A stretch of 64,000 nucleotides of DNA from Clostridiales bacterium (GTDB lineage Bacteria > Bacillota > Clostridia > Christensenellales > Aristaeellaceae): assembly GCA_015056145.1 (NCBI GenBank), contig SVGY01000006.1:25990-89989 (forward strand), given 5' to 3'. Below, one piece after another: positions 17,338 to 25,652 of this stretch (positions are counted from its first letter, which is position 1; every line of letters starts with the position of its first letter). The position numbers and the translations under genes are program-made. The notes under the pieces are model-generated. The model was not told the origin of the DNA and made no database searches. It saw only the letters and a program-made list of their open reading frames with translations.

Positions 17338-18015
17338 TTACCACACAAAGGGGATCAGGCGATATTTCACTTTATCACAATATTCGGTATATCCTTCAAG
17401 CCCCTCCGCAAGAACCCTTTCCTCATTGAGGATCCGTTTTCTGATGATGAGCGGATACGTCAGCATGATCACAAAACTGATGGCGGAACCCAGCACCAGC
17501 GGCATGGACAGAAACAATATCAGCGTGACCGCATACATGGGATGGCGGACGATTCCATAGAGGCCCGTATCGATCACCTTCTGGTTTTCCTGCACCTCCA
17601 CCGTCCGGGACAGATATGCGTTTTCCCGCAGCACTTCCGCATACAGGCCATAGCTCACAAGGAACAAAGCGGCCCCCACCCAGCTGACCCAGCCGGGAAG
17701 CAACACCCAGCCATAGCGGTGGTTCAGGCCTGCCAACACGAACGCCGCAAGGAACATCAGCCCGCTCAGTTTTACCACCAGCTGTTGCTCGCCCTGCTTT
17801 TCCTTTGCGCCGAGCCTTTTTTTCAAAAGCTGCGGGCTTTTGATCATCATCACGATCCCTGCGCCAAACATGGGAATGAACAGTATGCCCATCAGCAGCC
17901 ATCCCTGCCAGTAATCAAACCCTCCTGCGGGAAGAAATATCAACGCACCCACCAGCACAACGCCCAGCGCAAACTTGATCATCGCCTCTGCGAACAGCTT
18001 CTTCGTCAATCCCAT
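17338..18015 (-). CDS. Isoprenylcysteine carboxylmethyltransferase-family membrane protein
   Basis: The 225-residue protein has about five membrane helices and a C-terminal block DTGLYGIVRHPMYAVTLILF...EERVLAEGLEGYTEYCDKVKYRLIPFVW. This is the ICMT/PEMT-type SAM-dependent methyltransferase pattern (RHPxY, then E-R and Y-Y-V-RLIP). Bacterial substrates are mostly unknown. ATG 18015 is preferred because the upstream ATG candidate at 18039 lies inside the -10 box; AAAGGGG sits just before the chosen ATG. Confidence 0.82.
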   Translation of the reverse strand: MGLTKKLFAEAMIKFALGVVLVGALIFLPAGGFDYWQGWLLMGILFIPMFGAGIVMMIKSPQLLKKRLGAKEKQGEQQLVVKLSGLMFLAAFVLAGLNHRYGWVLLPGWVSWVGAALFLVSYGLYAEVLRENAYLSRTVEVQENQKVIDTGLYGIVRHPMYAVTLILFLSMPLVLGSAISFVIMLTYPLIIRKRILNEERVLAEGLEGYTEYCDKVKYRLIPFVW

Positions 18016-18037
18016 CGCCCCTTTCTGTTCTGTTTTC

Positions 18038-18065
18038 ATTATACATGCACGCACAAAAAGCACAA
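18038..18065 (-). promoter_or_regulatory. Promoter for the ICMT-like gene
   Basis: Minus strand: TTGTGC (18065-18060), 16-base spacer, consensus TATAAT (18043-18038). Confidence 0.55.
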
Positions 18066-18185
18066 GAGCTATTGTCCCAAATGTCATTTTGGGCCCGCAA
18101 AACCGGAGGATGCCAATGGGCCATTGTGCGCTTTTATGTAATTATGTTGATGGCCATTTTTGCCAGCTTCCCTCTCCCTCCCAAA

Positions 18186-18221
18186 TAAAAAAAGGACTGC
18201 CGCAATAACCTGCAACAGTCC
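18186..18221 (-). terminator. Terminator of the plsC-gltS operon
   Basis: Minus strand stem GGACTGTTGC / GCGGCAGTCC followed by seven T residues. Confidence 0.8.
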
Positions 18222-18310
18222 ATAAGTATTTTCCCTTCTGCACTTTCGCACGCAAAATGTGCTTTTCCTCTGCCTCTTTATTTCAAATGGAATAAGCGAG
18301 AGCAACGCTG

Positions 18311-19732
18311 TCAGCCTTCTGCCGCCTCATTCTTTGCGGCGTTTTTTGCTTTCCTGCTTCTCTTGCTGAAAAGGAAGCTGCGGAAGAGGATCACGTTCAT
18401 CACAAGGAAAAACAGAATCAGGATGATCAGCGTCAGCACGGGCTTCACCGGGGCAAGGGTGGCCAACAGCATCAGCGGAAAGCCGAACACAATGGCGGGG
18501 AAGTTCTGATATACCATATTGTCGGCGGCGGGAGTCTTGAAATCACCGTCGATTTCACGCAGCAGAATAATGCCGGTGGAGGCCGTGCCGGTGAGCATGC
18601 CGTACATGGTAAGGAACTGTTCCTCCTGATATTCAGGGAAAAGTTTCCGTGCCACAAAGTGATTGTATACATAAGTAATCACAAGGCCCACAACACCCAT
18701 GATGAGGATCACGCCCCAGGAATCCTTCAGGATACCGAAACGGATGGCTGCAATGCCTGCCACCACCATCAGGTCGTAGAAAAAGTTGCTGGCACGGGTC
18801 ATCAGGAAGGGGTTGACGTATTCCTTTTTGAGGACGCCCAGCTTTTTGAACCAGCCCATCACCAGCTTGATCAGGGTGGCAGCCAGCACGCCCAGCAGGA
18901 AGTTGAAGCCGAAAATGACGGATTTCATGCCCGGCAGCACAAGGCCCAGCAGATACATCAGGAAGAAGGTAAGCATGTAGGCCGCAGCGATAAGGGCAAT
19001 CTGTATAGTCAGCTTATCGATGCTTTCCTGCATGGGGATCTCGTTTTCGGACTGGATATCCGCAGCGGAAAGGACTTCGTTATCCTTGGCCCGGTTGAGG
19101 ATCCGGCCCTTCTTTTTTAGGATGTTGAGGTGAATTACGCCGCCGATGCTGGCGCTGAGGAAGCCCAGAGCTGCAATGGTAAGGCCGAAGCTCTTGCCGC
19201 CCACAAAGCCGAAATCGTTTTCAAAGATGCCGCCGTAGTTCAGGGCCTGACCGGTACCCTGACCGTAGCCGAAGGGCAGCAGTATACCGGCTGCAACAAA
19301 GAAATCCTTCATCACCAATACGGCGATCATGGAAATGACAAGGCCGAACACCGCCTGCAAAAGATAGGTGGCTACGGTGGTCACACCGGTATTGAAGATC
19401 TCGGTGGTGCGCTTTTTGGTCATTTTGCTGCCGGAGGGCTTGAATGCGGAAGCGATGAAGCCCAGCGCCAGGCAGTGATAGGTAAGCATTTCCAGAGTAG
19501 CGGTGCCGTTTTCGCCAAAGAAAGGAGTATCAAACATTACCTGGCCCGTAACGGCTTTATAAATGGCAGCCACAATAATCAAAAGCCCGCCGCCCAGCAC
19601 AGAGATGGGGATCAGCGAATTGCGAAGAAAGGGAATGGACCGGCGCAGCACATTCGCCGCCAGAAGGCTTACCAGAAGTACTGCGATCACGTTAAAAGAA
19701 CCCCATACATTAAAGTCCCAAAAATTCTCCAT
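18311..19732 (-). CDS. gltS: Sodium/glutamate symporter, GltS family
   Basis: About 473 residues with 10-12 membrane segments. Family segments visible are FGYGQGTGQALNYGGIFE (glycine-rich reentrant-loop pattern), SFGLTIAALGFLSASIGGVIHLNILKKKG, and a second related loop MYGMLTGTASTGIILLREID, reflecting the internal repeat. It would import glutamate with sodium. ATG 19732 has AAAGGTG 6 bases upstream; GTG 19741 and ATG 19738 are closer to that site. The gene begins inside the end of the acyltransferase gene, so translation is probably coupled. Confidence 0.9.
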   Translation of the reverse strand: MENFWDFNVWGSFNVIAVLLVSLLAANVLRRSIPFLRNSLIPISVLGGGLLIIVAAIYKAVTGQVMFDTPFFGENGTATLEMLTYHCLALGFIASAFKPSGSKMTKKRTTEIFNTGVTTVATYLLQAVFGLVISMIAVLVMKDFFVAAGILLPFGYGQGTGQALNYGGIFENDFGFVGGKSFGLTIAALGFLSASIGGVIHLNILKKKGRILNRAKDNEVLSAADIQSENEIPMQESIDKLTIQIALIAAAYMLTFFLMYLLGLVLPGMKSVIFGFNFLLGVLAATLIKLVMGWFKKLGVLKKEYVNPFLMTRASNFFYDLMVVAGIAAIRFGILKDSWGVILIMGVVGLVITYVYNHFVARKLFPEYQEEQFLTMYGMLTGTASTGIILLREIDGDFKTPAADNMVYQNFPAIVFGFPLMLLATLAPVKPVLTLIILILFFLVMNVILFRSFLFSKRSRKAKNAAKNEAAEG

Positions 19733-20924
19733 GTACATCACCTTTCTGAATGTTCTTGCAGCGATAGCAGATATTGACGTATTTCAACGCATTGAAGTGC
19801 TTATCGCCCTTGAACTGGTATACCTTTCCACCGTGGTACAGGTTCAGCTTGTTTCGGCCCAGTACCGCTGCGGCCGTTATTTCCGCAAAGGGCAGGATCA
19901 GGGGATCGCCGCCGTCTTCGTCGATGGCTACCCGGTCGCCATAGAGGCGAATGTGGGCATCCTTGCGCAGCAGCTCCTTGCGCTTGTATACAATCACCTC
20001 AGACAGGTTTGCCCGGTCCTCAAAAAGGGGCTTTTGCACATCGGCGGTCACATCCAGCGCATTGACAAACTTCTTCTGATAATCGTACCACTGGGCGACA
20101 AATTCAAAGGGAAAATCACAATCTTTGCCGGTGATGCGCTTATCCTCGCCGTAGAGAATGGTTTTTCCGCAGCTGAGGCAACGGCTCTCCGCCCCTTTGC
20201 TTTCAAACTTGGCAAGGCCGCAGAAGGGGCATACATACATCGCCCGCTCCAGATATTCTGCCCGCTTCTTTGAGCGGAACAGACCATCTGCGCAGTCCTC
20301 ATTTACCTGAAGGCCGGTAACGATCCTTTCAAGCAGTTCATCGTTGGTCATGTTTTCGTATTCCCCGGGAAGGATCACTTCGCTCACATAGGAACGCATC
20401 CTGCCCCTGCGCACGCCGTCGCTCCACCTGGGCTGCACGCCGTAACCCCCTTCGATGCGGTAGAGGGCGATGGGCATTTTCATCATCCGGGCAAGGGATG
20501 CAATGGCGGGGCTCATGTACTCGGTACGCCCGCTATAGGTACGGTTGCCCTCGGGAGCAATGGCAATGGAGCCCCCTTCCCGGCTGACCCGGATGCAGTT
20601 TTTCACAGCAGCCACGTCGCCGGTCTGCTTCTTGATGGGGATGGGGTTCACCAGCCAACGGATCAGAGAAGATACAAAACCGTTGGAAAAGATGTCCTCC
20701 GTTGCCACATAGTACACCGGCCCCTTGAAGCTGATGCCGAGAAAGAACTGGTCAAAGGTGGTCTGGTGGTTATAGAGAATCAGGTAGGGGCGTTTTTCCT
20801 GCTGCCTGAAGGGTTCTGCTTTCACGCCGTATACCAGTCTGCAATAAGGTCTCAGAACAAACCGTACGATTCCCGTTACAACCTTGTGACGGAATTTGAT
20901 CCATTTTGTTTTTTTCTTTTTCAT
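19710..20924 (-). CDS. PlsC-type acyltransferase with zinc ribbon and C-terminal GRAM/PH-like region
   Basis: The 404-residue protein has an N-terminal acyltransferase domain with H53 and D58 in NHQTTFD (HX4D) and APEGNRTYSG as the acceptor-binding motif. It would acylate lysophosphatidate or a similar lipid. Around residues 235-258 two CxxC pairs (CPFC and CLSC) form a zinc ribbon. The last ~100 residues (IRLYGDRVAIDED...LNLYHGGKVYQFKG) look like a PH/GRAM-type beta domain, and a final CYRC lies near the C-terminus. These additions are not part of ordinary PlsC. ATG 20924 has GGGAGG 5 bases upstream. Confidence 0.85.
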   Translation of the reverse strand: MKKKKTKWIKFRHKVVTGIVRFVLRPYCRLVYGVKAEPFRQQEKRPYLILYNHQTTFDQFFLGISFKGPVYYVATEDIFSNGFVSSLIRWLVNPIPIKKQTGDVAAVKNCIRVSREGGSIAIAPEGNRTYSGRTEYMSPAIASLARMMKMPIALYRIEGGYGVQPRWSDGVRRGRMRSYVSEVILPGEYENMTNDELLERIVTGLQVNEDCADGLFRSKKRAEYLERAMYVCPFCGLAKFESKGAESRCLSCGKTILYGEDKRITGKDCDFPFEFVAQWYDYQKKFVNALDVTADVQKPLFEDRANLSEVIVYKRKELLRKDAHIRLYGDRVAIDEDGGDPLILPFAEITAAAVLGRNKLNLYHGGKVYQFKGDKHFNALKYVNICYRCKNIQKGDVHGEFLGL

Positions 20925-20977
20925 TGGCACCTCCCACAGTCGCCGGGGCGTAGTAAAAGAGCGACTATCTACAATTG

Positions 20978-21006
20978 AGAATAATCCTCACAGGTTGATT
21001 TGTCAA
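20978..21006 (-). promoter_or_regulatory. Promoter for plsC-gltS with an inverted repeat over the -35
   Basis: Minus strand: TTGACA (21006-21001), 17-base spacer, TATTCT (20983-20978). GTTGA-TTTG-TCAAC overlaps the -35 and could be an operator. Confidence 0.6.
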
Positions 21007-21081
21007 CAGAAAATCGGTGAAAATTGGGCAAAGGAAGAATACGCAACAGCGCATCTTTTCACAGATTTGCAGTCTTCTTTC

Positions 21082-21110
21082 TTGCAATGTACCCGACTGC
21101 GTGATACAAT
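21082..21110 (+). promoter_or_regulatory. Promoter for the RCC1-repeat lipoprotein
   Basis: TTGCAA (21082-21087), 17-base spacer, TACAAT (21105-21110), about 50 bases before the ATG. Confidence 0.65.
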
Positions 21111-21163
21111 AAAACAAACCAAGTAAAAAAATATACTGTTTCAGGAAAGGGTGTTATGCCTTT

Positions 21164-23293
21164 ATGAAAAAGCGCAATTACAAACGGTTTTTTGCATTGC
21201 TTCTTGCTGTGATGATGATTTTCTCCCTCACGGCCTGCAACTCGCCGCAAGCCCAATACGAAAAGGCGGATTCCCTGCTGGCAAAAGGGGAATATGCCAA
21301 GGCAGCAGAAGCCTTTGACGCTCTTGGCAGCTACAGCGATGCCTCCCGAATGGCTCTGTACTGCCGAGCTTTCATTGCCGGTGAGGAGGGCGAATTCCAG
21401 AAAGCTGCCACTGCCTTTTCCCTCCTTTCGGATATCAAGGACAGCGCCCTGCTGGCGGACTATTACACCGCACGCAGCCTGGAGGAACAGGGCGGCGCAG
21501 AAACCGACGTGGAAAAATGGTATCAGGCCGAAGGCTGGGTGCCTTATTACGATGCATACGAGCTTTATACGAAGCTGTCTCTGTTCCGGGACAGCGATAT
21601 CCGGGCAGAGGCATGCCGCAGTACTGTGTACAATCAGGCCACAGCCTTGGCAGATGCCGGCAAATACAACGAGGCTGCCATCCTGATGGGAACCATGGGC
21701 AGCTATAATGATGCGGAAAAACGCAGCCTGTATTATTCTGCCTGCTACTGCGAGCAGCAGCAGGATTATACCGGAGCATACAGCCTCTTTGCTTCCCTGG
21801 AAACATACGAAGATGCGGCCACCCGTGCCCAGGCCATCCTTGCAGCAGAATATGCCCAGGGCGAAGGGGAACTGGAAGCCGGCAAATACGAAGATGCCTA
21901 TGCCACCTTTACATGGCTTGACCAGAACGCCGCCTATGCTCACCAAAACGGAAACGCCTCCGTCCGTGCTCAGGAAAGCGCCTATCTTCGTGGCGAACAA
22001 CTGCTGACCCAGCCGGAACCCGCCTTTGCGCAGGCAAGAGAATGGTTTGCCCTTTGCGGCGAATATGCCCCGGAAAACAAGGCGTCTGCCACAGAGCGCA
22101 TTAAGGAAAGCTGGTATTTGCAGGGCGAGAGCTTTCTTTACGGCCCGGAACCGGATTTTGTCAGCGCAGCAGCAGCCCTGGAGCAGGCTGGAGATTATCC
22201 CGGTGCTTCCACCCGCATCAATGCCTACTGGTACCAGCTGGGCATAGAAAGAATGTATGCCGATACTCCCGATTTTGAAGGGGCCAGAGCTGCCTTTGAA
22301 ACCGCAGACGGATTTGCGCCCGAAGGGGAACCTACGCCGGATGTACGCATCATGGAAAGCTGGTATCTGCAAGGACTCCTTTTCGGAGAAAACAACGACT
22401 ATGTGAACGCCATGCTCCTTTTGCACAAAAACCCGAACTTCAGAGATACACCGGAAAACATCGAGCATCTGCGCTCCAAGTTTCCCGGAGCTGTGGACGC
22501 TGGCATTTCCCACCTTGTGGCCCTTCGTTCTGACGGCACCGTCATCACCAAGGGTCTCAACGACTTCGGAAAGTGCTTAACGGAAAAATGGAAGGACATT
22601 CTTTTCATCGCAGCAGGCCACTTCCATACCGTCGGCCTGAAGACTGACGGCACGGTGATTGCCACGGGCTCCAACAAATTCGGCCAGTGCAATGTGCAAG
22701 GCTGGAGTGAAATCATTGAATTATCCGCAGGCAAGTATCATACCGTGGCTCTGCGCTCCGATGGTACCGTGGTAGCCGCGGGCATGAACACCTACGGCCA
22801 GTGCGATGTGGGTAGCTGGACGGATATCGTCCAGATATCTGCAGGAGAAAACCACACCGTGGGCCTGCGGGCCGATGGTACCGTGGTAGCTGTGGGCCTT
22901 AATACTGACGGGCAGTGTGACGTGGATGGCTGGACGGACGTAGTTGCCATTTCTGCAGGCCTGAAACACACCGTGGCCCTGAAAACCGACGGCACTGCCA
23001 TGGCCGTTGGCCGGAACGCCTACGGGCAGTGCAATGTGAATGACTTTAAAAACCTCATTGCCATTGATGCAGGCAATGCCCATACCGTGGGCCTGACCGC
23101 CGACGGCACCGTGGTTGCCACAGGCGACAACTTATACGATCAGCTTGCCGTGGATGACTGGACAGACATTGTGGCTGTTTCCGCAGGGGGATGGTACACC
23201 ATCGGTCTCAAGCCGGACGGAACGCTGGTCGCCGTGGGAAACAACTATTATCTTCAGTGCGAGATTACCGACTGGCAGCTGAACGTAAACTGA
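21164..23293 (+). CDS. Lipoprotein with TPR-like N-terminal half and RCC1-type repeats
   Basis: The 709-residue product has a lipoprotein signal with lipobox LTAC (Cys at about residue 26). Residues 30-440 are helical repeats of TPR/SEL1-like character (YEKADSLLAKGEYAKAAEAFDALGSYSDA and later copies of the 'G-Y-A-A-F-LG-Y-DA' pattern). Residues 445-705 hold six to seven RCC1/beta-propeller repeats of about 40 residues, each with the pattern AG-HTVGL-DGTVVA-G-N-GQC-V. It is anchored outside the membrane and probably binds protein or glycan; no enzyme motif is visible. Transcribed from its own promoter and followed by repeat array 2. Confidence 0.9.
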   Translation: MKKRNYKRFFALLLAVMMIFSLTACNSPQAQYEKADSLLAKGEYAKAAEAFDALGSYSDASRMALYCRAFIAGEEGEFQKAATAFSLLSDIKDSALLADYYTARSLEEQGGAETDVEKWYQAEGWVPYYDAYELYTKLSLFRDSDIRAEACRSTVYNQATALADAGKYNEAAILMGTMGSYNDAEKRSLYYSACYCEQQQDYTGAYSLFASLETYEDAATRAQAILAAEYAQGEGELEAGKYEDAYATFTWLDQNAAYAHQNGNASVRAQESAYLRGEQLLTQPEPAFAQAREWFALCGEYAPENKASATERIKESWYLQGESFLYGPEPDFVSAAAALEQAGDYPGASTRINAYWYQLGIERMYADTPDFEGARAAFETADGFAPEGEPTPDVRIMESWYLQGLLFGENNDYVNAMLLLHKNPNFRDTPENIEHLRSKFPGAVDAGISHLVALRSDGTVITKGLNDFGKCLTEKWKDILFIAAGHFHTVGLKTDGTVIATGSNKFGQCNVQGWSEIIELSAGKYHTVALRSDGTVVAAGMNTYGQCDVGSWTDIVQISAGENHTVGLRADGTVVAVGLNTDGQCDVDGWTDVVAISAGLKHTVALKTDGTAMAVGRNAYGQCNVNDFKNLIAIDAGNAHTVGLTADGTVVATGDNLYDQLAVDDWTDIVAVSAGGWYTIGLKPDGTLVAVGNNYYLQCEITDWQLNVN

Positions 23294-23299
23294 GCCACT

Positions 23300-24280
23300 T
23301 GCTTTCTCTTCTTTTCTTTTGTGTCAAAAGAAAAGAAGCAAAAGAAAACCACATTTTTGCGGCCCTCCTGCTTCCTTTCCGATATACGCTTTTCGGATGG
23401 TTGTGGGAGGGTCTTTTTCACGGGGAAAAGCATTCTCCCTCCTTTGCCATGCCGGACTTCCTCTCGCTTTTTTCTCTTCTTTTCTTTTGTGTCAAAAGAA
23501 AAGAAGCAAAAGAAAACCGCTTTTTGCGGCCCTCCTGCTTCCTTTCCGATATACGCTTTTCGGATGGTTGTGGGAGGGTCTTTTTCCCGGAGAAAAGCAT
23601 TCTCCCTCCTTTGCCATGCCGGACTTCCTCTCGCTTTTTTCTCTTCTTTTCTTTTGTGTCAAAAGAAAAGAAGCAAAAGAAAACCGCATTTTTGCGTCCT
23701 TTTGCTTCTGTCCAATACACGCTTTTCGGGTGGGTGTGGGAGGGTGCTTTTCCCGGGGAAAAGCATTCTCCCACTTTTGCCATGCCAAACTTCCACTCGC
23801 TTTTTTCTCTTCTTTTCTTTTGTGTCAAGAGAAAAGAAGCAAAAGAAAACCGCATTTTTGCGGCCTTTTGCTTCTGTCCAATACACGCTTTTCGGGTGGG
23901 TGTGGGAGGGTCTTTTTCCCGGGGAAAAGCATTCTCCCATCTTTGCCATGCCGGACTTCCTCTCGCTTTTTTCTCTTCTTTTCTTTTGTGTCAAGAGAAA
24001 AGAAGCAAAAGAAAACCGCATTTTTGCGGCCTTTTGCTTCTGTCCAATACACGCTTTTCGGGTGGGTGTGGGAGGGTCTTTTTCCCGGGGAAAAGCATTC
24101 TCCCATCTTTGCCATGCCGGACTTCCTCTCGCTTTTTTCTCTTCTTTTCTTTTGTGTCAAAAGAAAAGAAGCAAAAGAAAACCGCATTTTTGCGTCCTTT
24201 TGCTTCTGTCCAATACACGCTTTTCGGGTGGGTGTGGGAGGGTGCTTTTCCCGGGGAAAAGCATTCTCCCACTTCTGTCC
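23300..24280. repeat. Tandem intergenic repeat array 2 (family B, six 166-168-bp units)
   Basis: Hairpin centres (GTGTC) lie at 23321, 23489, 23656, 23822, 23988 and 24154. Each unit has a hairpin with TTCTTTTCTTTTG arms, a purine tract with GCAAAAGAAAACCGC, a small CCGCA/TGCGG hairpin, a G-rich block, and a palindrome built on GCTTTTCCC. Units 3-6 carry the perfect four-tract motif GGGTGGGTGTGGGAGGG (23728, 23894, 24060, 24226); units 1-2 are mutated there. It fills a convergent junction. All open frames in it are artefacts of the stop-poor repeat. Confidence 0.92.
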
Positions 24281-24308
24281 CGGCAAATCGTATCTTGCTG
24301 TGCGTCCG

Positions 24309-25652
24309 TCAGCAATCAAAATCACAGAGCACATCCACCATTTCCACGCCGTATAGCCGGAAAAGTTCCAGAGCTTCCGGGCCGATGCGCTCGCCGGAGA
24401 CTGCAATGGGGATAGCCGGCGGACAGGACACCGTCGGTGCGCCGCAGATGCAGCCCAGGGATTCTTCGGCAGGCACGAGGCGATGTGGAGCAAAAAGCGC
24501 CTCCCGAATAGATATCGCCTGTTGGCCGCAGGCCAGCGGCAGCTGACGGGGCCGTGCCACAGGACGATCGTTCTCGCCGAGGGCGCAGACGAAACGCTCC
24601 AGCTGAGAAGGATCATTGTTCGGCGTCAGCATCAACACAAGGAAATCCTCATCCGCATACTCGCATTCCATGCCCTGACTGCGCAGGCGGTCCGCCAGCG
24701 TTTTTCCGGCAAGTCCCTGAGGCATCCGCAGGGTAATGCGCAGCGGATCGCTGCTTTGCACCTGCCAGCCTGCGTCCGCAAGTTTTCGGCGGCAGCCCTC
24801 CATATCGGCAACGCAGCGTGCAAGCTGCCGGGGATAATCATCTGCCAAAAGCGCATTGCAGCCATCCAGCGAAGCCATGATCAGGTAGGAGGGGCTGGTG
24901 GATCCAAACAGCGCCATAGCTCCCTTGGCATCCGCAGCCAGGCTTTCCGGTGCATTGCTGCTGATGTGAAGATAGGCAGCGCCCGTTAGCGCCGGCAGAG
25001 TTTTGTGGGCAGAATCGCAGCACATGTCAGCCCCCAGATCCAGCGGATGCAAGGAAGGGCTCAGAAAATGCAAATATGCCCCATGGGCGTTATCCACAAG
25101 CAGCAGGGTGCCGTACCGGTGACAGATTTCCGCCAGGGCCGTCACATCCGCCATGCCGCCCAGATAATCCGGGCTGGTAAGGTACACCGCCGCAGGAGGC
25201 GCCTCCAATTGGGAAAGAACCTCCTCCAGCTGACGGGCTGAAACCGGGCAGCCGCAGAGGGAACCGCTTTCCTCGGGCCAGAGCCACTGCACCTGCATAT
25301 CCAGCAGGGCCGCAGCGTGTACAAAGGCCCTGTGCACATTCCGGGCGGCCACCACCAGAGGCGATGTACCCCGGGCACGATGGGTCAGGGCAAGATACAG
25401 CATCGCCCGGATGCACTGACTGGAACCTTCCGTGGAATAGAGGGTGCGTCGGCTGCCAAAAAGAGCAGAAGCATTTTGTTCGCTCCGGGCAATGATGCCC
25501 TGTGCCTCATAGAGAGCGTCAGCGCCCTGTACTTCCGTAATATCCAGGGCCTCGCAGCCGAGCAGACCCTGGCCCTTATGGCCGGGCATGTGAAAGCGCG
25601 CCGTGCCGGAAGCGGCATAGCGGCGCACAAAATCCAGAATGGGTGTATCCAT
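24309..25652 (-). CDS. Orn/Lys/Arg decarboxylase-family PLP enzyme (short form)
   Basis: The 447-residue fold-type I PLP protein starts with the family pattern RFHMPGHKG (residues 19-27). It has the substrate/cofactor stretch STEGSSQC, the aspartate in LLVDNAHGAYL and the PLP lysine K217 in DSAHKTLPALTGAAYLH. It lacks the N-terminal wing domain of inducible lysine/arginine decarboxylases, as in the short SpeA/YaaO type. The amino acid decarboxylated is unknown. Its ATG overlaps the scfB stop (TAATG), so it is translated as part of the SCIFF operon. Confidence 0.87.
   Translation of the reverse strand: MDTPILDFVRRYAASGTARFHMPGHKGQGLLGCEALDITEVQGADALYEAQGIIARSEQNASALFGSRRTLYSTEGSSQCIRAMLYLALTHRARGTSPLVVAARNVHRAFVHAAALLDMQVQWLWPEESGSLCGCPVSARQLEEVLSQLEAPPAAVYLTSPDYLGGMADVTALAEICHRYGTLLLVDNAHGAYLHFLSPSLHPLDLGADMCCDSAHKTLPALTGAAYLHISSNAPESLAADAKGAMALFGSTSPSYLIMASLDGCNALLADDYPRQLARCVADMEGCRRKLADAGWQVQSSDPLRITLRMPQGLAGKTLADRLRSQGMECEYADEDFLVLMLTPNNDPSQLERFVCALGENDRPVARPRQLPLACGQQAISIREALFAPHRLVPAEESLGCICGAPTVSCPPAIPIAVSGERIGPEALELFRLYGVEMVDVLCDFDC

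Noticed and set aside
23300..24280. CRISPR array
   Set aside because: Units are 166-168 bp and repeated over their whole length, with no short repeat alternating with unique spacers, and no cas genes are nearby.
23191..24616. Several open frames in five reading frames across array 2, including peptides like FFSFVSKEKKQKKTAF
   Set aside because: The tandem units contain few stop codons, so every frame stays open with repeated peptides. No ribosome sites, and the same peptides recur at other arrays.
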